A stretch of 64,000 nt of DNA from Macropodus opercularis (lineage: Eukaryota; Chordata; Actinopteri; Anabantiformes; Osphronemidae): contig CM061105.1 in NCBI GenBank assembly GCA_030770545.1, positions 16,840,001 to 16,904,000 of the forward strand, given 5' to 3'. This document shows, piece after piece, positions 59,099 through 64,000 of this stretch (position 1 is its first letter; the number at the start of each line of letters is the position of its first letter). A model generated the notes under the pieces. It was not told the origin of the DNA. It made no database searches and saw nothing but the letters and a program-made list of their open reading frames with translations. The position numbers and the translations under genes are program-made.

Positions 59099-61228
59099 TT
59101 AATTCAGCTGCAGCATGTTTTTGATCTGCTTGGAGGTCGTCTCGTCGTTCAGATGTTTGGTCGTGTACCTGCGGAGAAGGAGGAGGTTAGTGGCCTCATT
59201 AGACTCGTCGGCTCTGCTCCTCGCGTTCACGGTCCTGCTGACCTCAGGGCGTTGAGTAACCCCTCCACGCTGCTCGGCGCCTGCTCCTTCAGAACCCTGA
59301 TGCAGCCTTTCATCTGCAACCAGAGACGGACGTGAGTCGCAGCTGAACGCGCACAGACCAGCACCGGGTGATGGAACGGAACCTTACGTCTATGTTGGAC
59401 GTCTTCACGAAGGCTCCGGCCGGGTGAACGTGGTCGTACAGGATGATGACGCCCACCATGACGCGCAGGCAGAACAGAACCGTCTCCTCGCTGGCGAAGC
59501 GACTGCGGTACTCCCTGCACGCACACGCACGCACACACACACGCACACACACGGTGAGCAGCTGCTGGACTGGCTGGGTGATGATGCGTTCAGGAACACG
59601 TCAGGACTCACGGTGTTTCCAGCATCACTTTGCAGACGCTGGCCATCGTGCTCAGACAGTCGGTCGTGTTTTCGATGGGCACGTCTGGATTCTGCGGAGG
59701 ACACAGGTCAACTGTCAGCGGGTGTGTTGGGAGCCGCTGCCCCCTGCTGGTGGATTAGAAAAGCACAGCCTGCCGCGGACTCCAAGGCTACATCCTCAGG
59801 AACCACGAGCTCAAAGTTCAGCAGTCAAAGCTTGAGGATGAACTCACGTCTGAGACGAACTTTGTGGTTGCGTCGCTCAACGTCTTCAACATGGGCGTGG
59901 CGCTGGCGTAAAACAGAGACATCCGATTGGCCAGCTCGTTGTTGACCTCATTTCCTGCGTCAGCCTGGAGATAAAGTGGAGGAAGGAAGGACGTCAGCAG
60001 GGGAGCTAACGGCTAACGGTGGCTACTGAGCCGACGCGCGTCTTACAGACAGGTTGTTGATTCTCATGCGGCTGATGGTTCGGCGATAGTAGCTGAAGTC
60101 GTTCTGGATGGCCGGGTTGGTCATCTGAAACACAGAGGCAGAGATGAAGGAGGCGGAGACAGCGAAGGGGGCGCGTGAGGGGGCGGAGCCGACCTTGAGC
60201 TCGTCGAAACGCAGCGTGAAGTACAGGATGTGGGCGAACTGACGGGCCAGAGCCTGTTTCTGCTCCAGGTGCTGGGTGGGAGTGGACCCGGAGCTGGTGA
60301 GGACGTCCAGGAGACGCAGCAGACTGGACTCTGACGGAGGAGGCACAGCACGTCAGAGGCTCGTTTCAGTACCGCTAGGACCCGGCGTCGCGTTCAGGTT
60401 CTTACCGAGCTTCTGGCTGAACTCGTAGAAAGTTTTGAGTTTGACGACCAGAGGAACCACAGCTGCCCAGGCCTTCTCCTGGACCTTCTCCACACCAGGA
60501 CTCTGGATGGCCTGGCAACACAGGGAGGGTTGGATCCGGGCTCACGGACGGCCCCGTCCCACCTCCTCCTCTCGTCTTCCCTTCTCCTCGTCTCAGCTTT
60601 TACTCCATCTTACCTCCTCCCCCGTCCCACCTCCTCCTCTTGTCCCTTCTCCTGTCTTACCTCCTACCCATCTTACTTCCTCCCATCGTCCCTTCTCCCC
60701 CGTCGTACCTCCTCTCGTCTCCTCCCCCGTCTTACCTCCTCTTGTCTCACCTCCTCCCCCCTCTTACCCCCCCAGTCTTACCTCCTCCCATTGTCCCTTC
60801 TCCCGTCTTACTTCCTCCCCCGTCTCACCTACCACCTTCTCTCCATCTTACCTCCTCCGTCTCACCTCCTCCCGTCTTACCTGCCGTATCTCCTCTCCTG
60901 CTCCTCTGTAGGACTGCAGGTCCTCCAGGATGACCCGGGCCTCGGTCAGCACCTGGTTCACCTTCTCCCACACGTCCGTCTCAGACTGCGAGGGCTGAGC
61001 GTCTGCAGGGGAACAAACCAGGTCGGAGGTCAAAGGTCACACCCCGCCGTCGTCTGTGCTGCTGACCCGTCGGCTACTGTAGGTTGCGTTTTACAAGCAG
61101 ATGAGGAAGCAGCTTAATGCGGCTGCAGCAGCGTCTACTCTCGTCTGAGTCTTACTCTCAAAGTCCAGGAAGAAGTTTCCTCCGTTGTTGTCGATGTCTC
61201 TGGTTAAGACCTTGATCAGGTTTCCCAT
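59099..61228 (-). CDS. cyria/cyrib: CYFIP-related Rac1 interactor (CYRI / FAM49 family)
   Basis: Ten minus-strand exons: 61156-61228, 60881-61002, 60406-60511, 60194-60330, 60047-60124, 59848-59964, 59612-59691, 59388-59514, 59243-59313 and 59099-59168. They total 981 nt (326 aa; human A/B are 323/324). The start is MGNLIKVLTRDIDNN, with Gly2 available for N-myristoylation as in CYRI-B. The CYRI domain includes LEDLQSYRGAGEEIR, KAWAAVVPLVVKLK, QFAHILYFTLRFDELK, NPAIQNDFSYYRRTISRMR (Arg160-Arg161, the Rac1-binding pair, conserved in number and place), FCLRVMVGVIILYDHVHP and a C-terminus TKHLNDETTSKQIKNMLQLN. CYRI proteins bind active Rac1 and restrain WAVE/Scar-driven actin at membranes. Motifs mix A-type (VLKEQAP, RRTIS) and B-type (LSDATTKFVS, LQSYRGAG), so the paralogue is unresolved. 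Its 3' end faces the TRG locus. Confidence 0.95.
59518..59552 (+). repeat. (CA/CG)n microsatellite in CYRI intron
   Basis: An interrupted CACACGCACG / CACACACA tract directly upstream (in CYRI sense) of the acceptor of exon 59388-59514. In the transcript it is GU-rich and replaces a normal polypyrimidine tract. Confidence 0.85.
60555..60880 (-). repeat. Intronic array of 5'-splice-site-like repeats (GGAGGAGGTAAGAC)
   Basis: The CYRI intron 60512-60880 (369 bp) is almost wholly an imperfect repeat. On the minus strand it reads GGAGGAGGTAAGAC / GGAGGAGGTGAGAC with spacer words such as GAAGGGACAATGG. The true donor of the preceding exon (CAG|GTAAGAC at 60881/60880) is the first member. About 14 further AGGTAAGA, AGGTGAGA, GGGTAAGA or AAGTAAGA words follow down to about 60556. 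The array is also G-rich on the transcribed-sense strand. Confidence 0.9.
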
Positions 61229-61989
61229 CCTGTCGACCAAGCACAGGGTCACGTGTTACTCACTGGTACTGGTACCAAAGCATCAGCACAAGCACGGAAG
61301 GCATCGGTCCCAGCACCGACGGGCTCCCGCATTAGACCCTGAACAGTGACTGGGTCCGAACGTCTCCAGAACCAGCTCTGGTGGGTCCCCAGCACCTACT
61401 GCAGTACTGTCACACACACAAGTACTTGACATGAGAGTATCTGTAGAGTACGACTTTATTGGGTTTGGGTGTCCTGGACCCGGTCGGTTCTGCTGGACTC
61501 CCTGTTTGAGGTCCTGGAGGCTCCAGCACAAACTTCTACAGGAGACACGGTCCCACACAGAACCGAGCTTTGGCCTCAGGCGTCACCTAACTTATTACTT
61601 CCTATAATGTACTGACTTGAAATGCTTCAATAAAATAAATGTGTTAGTTGGGACTAAATGAAAATCAATAAATACTGAAGCCTTCAGTATCGTTCTCATG
61701 TCGCTGGTCTGAGATCAGCTGTAAAACATCACAACAGTGAACGAGCGGCGTTAGTTGGTCTCATCTCCACCGACAGCATCTGGGTCCACAACAGAACCAA
61801 ACAACGGAGCTTCTGGAAACGAACCAGAGAAACTCCGTCGCACCCTGAAGCTTCTCTGTGCAGCTGCAGCGTCGTCTGGTTAAAATGGTGAAAAGAGGAA
61901 ACGACGACGTCTCTGAAAGTTTGGCCTCAATTCAAAACAGGAAGTGAAGCAGACTCGACTCCGTCAGGTACGAATCCGAGAGAAGAGCT
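61229..61989 (-). other. CYRI upstream region (5' UTR intron or promoter)
   Basis: Sequence upstream of the CYRI start codon. ATGGG is preceded on the minus strand by CGACAGG, so a splice acceptor of a 5' UTR exon may lie just before it (GACAG at 61230-61234). No coding sequence or other gene was recognised. Confidence 0.45.
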
Positions 61990-63976
61990 GAAAGACGACG
62001 ACAAAGTCCAGCAGCTCCAGAGGAGGCGAGGTCAGAGGAGGCGAGGCCAGAGGAGGCGAGGTCAGAGGAGACAAAGTCAGAGGAGACAAAGTCAGAGGAG
62101 GTGAGGCCAGAGGAGACAAAGTCAGAGGAGGCGAGGCCAGGAGGAGGCGAGGCCAGAGGAGACAAAGTCAGAGGAGGCGAGGCCAGGAGGAGGCGAGGCC
62201 AGAGGAGGTGAGGCCAGAGGAGACAAAGTCAGAGGAGGCGAGGTCAGAGGAGACAAAGTCGGAGGAGGTGAGGCCAGAGGAGACAAAGTCAGAGGAGGCG
62301 AGGCCAGGAGGAGGCGAGGCCAGAGGAGACAAAGTCAGAGGAGGCGAGGTCAGAGGAGGCGAGGCCAGAGGAGACAAGGTAGTGGAGGTGAGGCCAGAGG
62401 AGACAAAGTCAGAGGAGGCGAGGCCAGAGGAGGTGAGGTCAGAGGAGGCGAGGCCAGAGGAGGCGAGGTCAGAGGAGACAAAGTCAGAGGAGGTGAGGCC
62501 AGGAGGAGGCGAGGTCAGAGGAGACAAGGTAGTGGAGGTGAGGCCAGAGGAGACAAAGTCAGAGGAGGTGAGGCCAGAGGAGACAAAGTCAGAGGAGGTG
62601 AGGCCAGAGGAGACAAAGTCAGAGGAGGCGAGGTCAGAGGAGGCGAGGTCAGAGGAGGCGAGGCCAGAGGAGGTGAGGCCAGAGGAGACAAAGTCATAGG
62701 AGGTGAGGCCAGAGGAGACAAAGTCATAGGAGGTGAGGCCAGGAGGAGGCGAGGTCAGAGGAGGCGAGGCCAGAGGAGGCGAAGTCAGAGGAGGTGAAGT
62801 CAGAGGAGGCGAGGCCAGAGGAGGCGAGGCCAGAGGAGGCGAGGCCAGAGGAGGTGAAGTCAGAGGAGGTGAAGTCAGAGGAGGCGAGGTCAGAGGAGGC
62901 GAAGTCAGGAGGAGACGAGGCCAGGAGGAGACGAGGCCAGGAGGAGACGAGGCCAGAGGAGGCGAAGTCAGAGGAGACTAGGTCAGGAGGAGGCGAAGTC
63001 AGAGGAGACTAGGTCAGGAGGAGGCGAAGTCAGAGGAGACTAGGCCAGAGGAGACGAGGTAAAGGAGGCAAAGTCAGAGAAGACAAGGTAGAGGAGGTGA
63101 GGCCAGAGGAGGCGAAGTCAGAGGAGACGAGGTCAGAGGAGACGAGGCCAGGAGGAGACGAGGCCAGGAGGAGACGAGGCCAGGAGGAGACGAGGCCAGA
63201 GGAGGCGAAGTCAGAGGAGACTAGGTCAGGAGGAGGCGAAGTCAGAGGAGACTAGGTCAGGAGGAGGCGAAGTCAGAGGAGACTAGGCCAGAGGAGACGA
63301 GGTAAAGGAGGCAAAGTCAGAGGAGACAAGGTAGAGGAGGTGAGGCCAGAGGAGGCGAAGTCAGAGGAGACTAGGCCAGGAGGAGGCGAAGTCAGAGGAG
63401 ACTAGGTCAGGAGGAGGCGAAGTCAGAGGAGACTAGGTCAGGAGGAGGCGAAGTCAGAGGAGACTAGGTCAGGAGGAGGCGAAGTCAGAGGAGACTAGGC
63501 CAGAGGAGACGAGGTAAAGGAGGCAAAGTCAGAGGAGACAAGGTAGAGGAGATGAGGCCAGAGGAGGCGAAGTCAGAGGAGACGAGGTCAGAGGAGACGA
63601 GGCCAGGAGGAGACGAGGCCAGGAGGAGACGAGGCCAGGAGGAGACGAGGCCAGAGGAGGCGAAGTCAGAGGAGACTAGGTCAGGAGGAGGCGAAGTCAG
63701 AGGAGACTAGGTCAGGAGGAGGCGAAGTCAGAGGAGACTAGGCCAGAGGAGACGAGGTAAAGGAGGCAAAGTCAGAGGAGACAAGGTAGAGGAGGTGAGG
63801 CCAGAGGAGGCGAAGTCAGAGGAGACTAGGCCAGGAGGAGGCGAAGTCAGAGGAGACTAGGTCAGGAGGAGGCGAAGTCAGAGGAGACTAGGCCAGAGGA
63901 GACGAGGTAAAGGAGGCAAAGTCAGAGGAGACAAGGTAGAGGAGGTGAGGCCAGAGGAGGCGAAGTCAGAGGAGGA
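61990..63976 (+). repeat. 15-bp-based minisatellite with higher-order units
   Basis: About 2 kb built from 15-mers GAGGCGAGGCCAGAG, GAGGTGAGGCCAGAG and GAGACAAAGTCAGAG, and 16-mers with an extra G (CAGGAGGAGACGAGGC type). In the right half a composite block recurs: the marker word GAGGTAAAGGAGGCAAAGTC appears at about 63056, 63299, 63511, 63754 and 63905, i.e. spacings of roughly 243, 212, 243 and 151 bp. The plus strand is nearly pure purine. Glu/Arg/Lys-rich and Ser/Pro/Leu-rich open frames across it are compositional. It lies upstream of the CYRI gene and almost reaches the right edge of the window. Confidence 0.95.
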
Positions 63977-64000
63977 AAGGTCTGGACAGACAGAACCACG

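Noticed and set aside
61932..63012. Glu/Arg/Lys-rich plus frames and Ser/Pro/Leu-rich minus frames
   Set aside because: Products of the 15-bp minisatellite; a 15-bp unit preserves frame, which makes false long frames.

Overview
The window is vertebrate nuclear DNA, most likely from a ray-finned (teleost) fish. It has multi-exon genes with GT-AG introns, AATAAA poly(A) signals, abundant micro- and minisatellites, fish-specific finTRIM-like remnants and typical teleost interspersed repeats. The short introns of nol7, ranbp9 and the CYRI gene suggest a compact percomorph-type genome; that is inference.

Layout, left to right. 1-32872: the 5' end of dip2c on the minus strand. Five coding exons (232 codons) are present, including a roughly 25.7 kb first intron, and the gene runs off the left edge. 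Its introns hold a LINE-like remnant, a finTRIM-like pseudogene, four large minisatellites (the biggest about 3.8 kb), SINE-like fragments and a long inverted repeat. 33887-34779: a second finTRIM-like pseudogene. 35014-36059 (-): epdr1, complete, 3 exons. 36624-38370 (+): nol7, complete, 8 exons, head-to-head with epdr1 across about 565 bp. 41213-49967 (-): ranbp9, complete, 14 coding exons. 52253-53056 (-): rnf182, a single coding exon. About 54920-58278 (+): a small T-cell receptor gamma locus with a decayed V segment that keeps a perfect heptamer and nonamer, three J segments (only one with a full-consensus 12-RSS), one constant-domain exon and a tentative transmembrane exon. 59099-61228 (-): a complete CYRI (FAM49) gene of 10 coding exons. 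61990-63976: a roughly 2 kb 15-bp-based minisatellite with higher-order structure.

The genes are ordinary nuclear genes, not an operon: a lipid-metabolism/acetylation-related factor (dip2c), a secreted ependymin-related glycoprotein (epdr1), a nucleolar protein (nol7), a CTLH E3-complex scaffold (ranbp9), a membrane RING E3 ligase (rnf182), an antigen-receptor locus (TRG) and a Rac1 regulator (CYRI). In human, NOL7-RANBP9-RNF182 lie together on 6p23 and EPDR1-TRG on 7p14; here the first block sits inside the second. The most unusual items are the partly decayed TRG mini-locus, the CYRI intron built almost wholly of 5'-splice-site-like repeats, and the large pyrimidine-rich (in transcript sense) minisatellites of dip2c intron 1. 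Exon boundaries were derived by hand from reading frame, splice consensus and recalled family sequences; no database search was possible.
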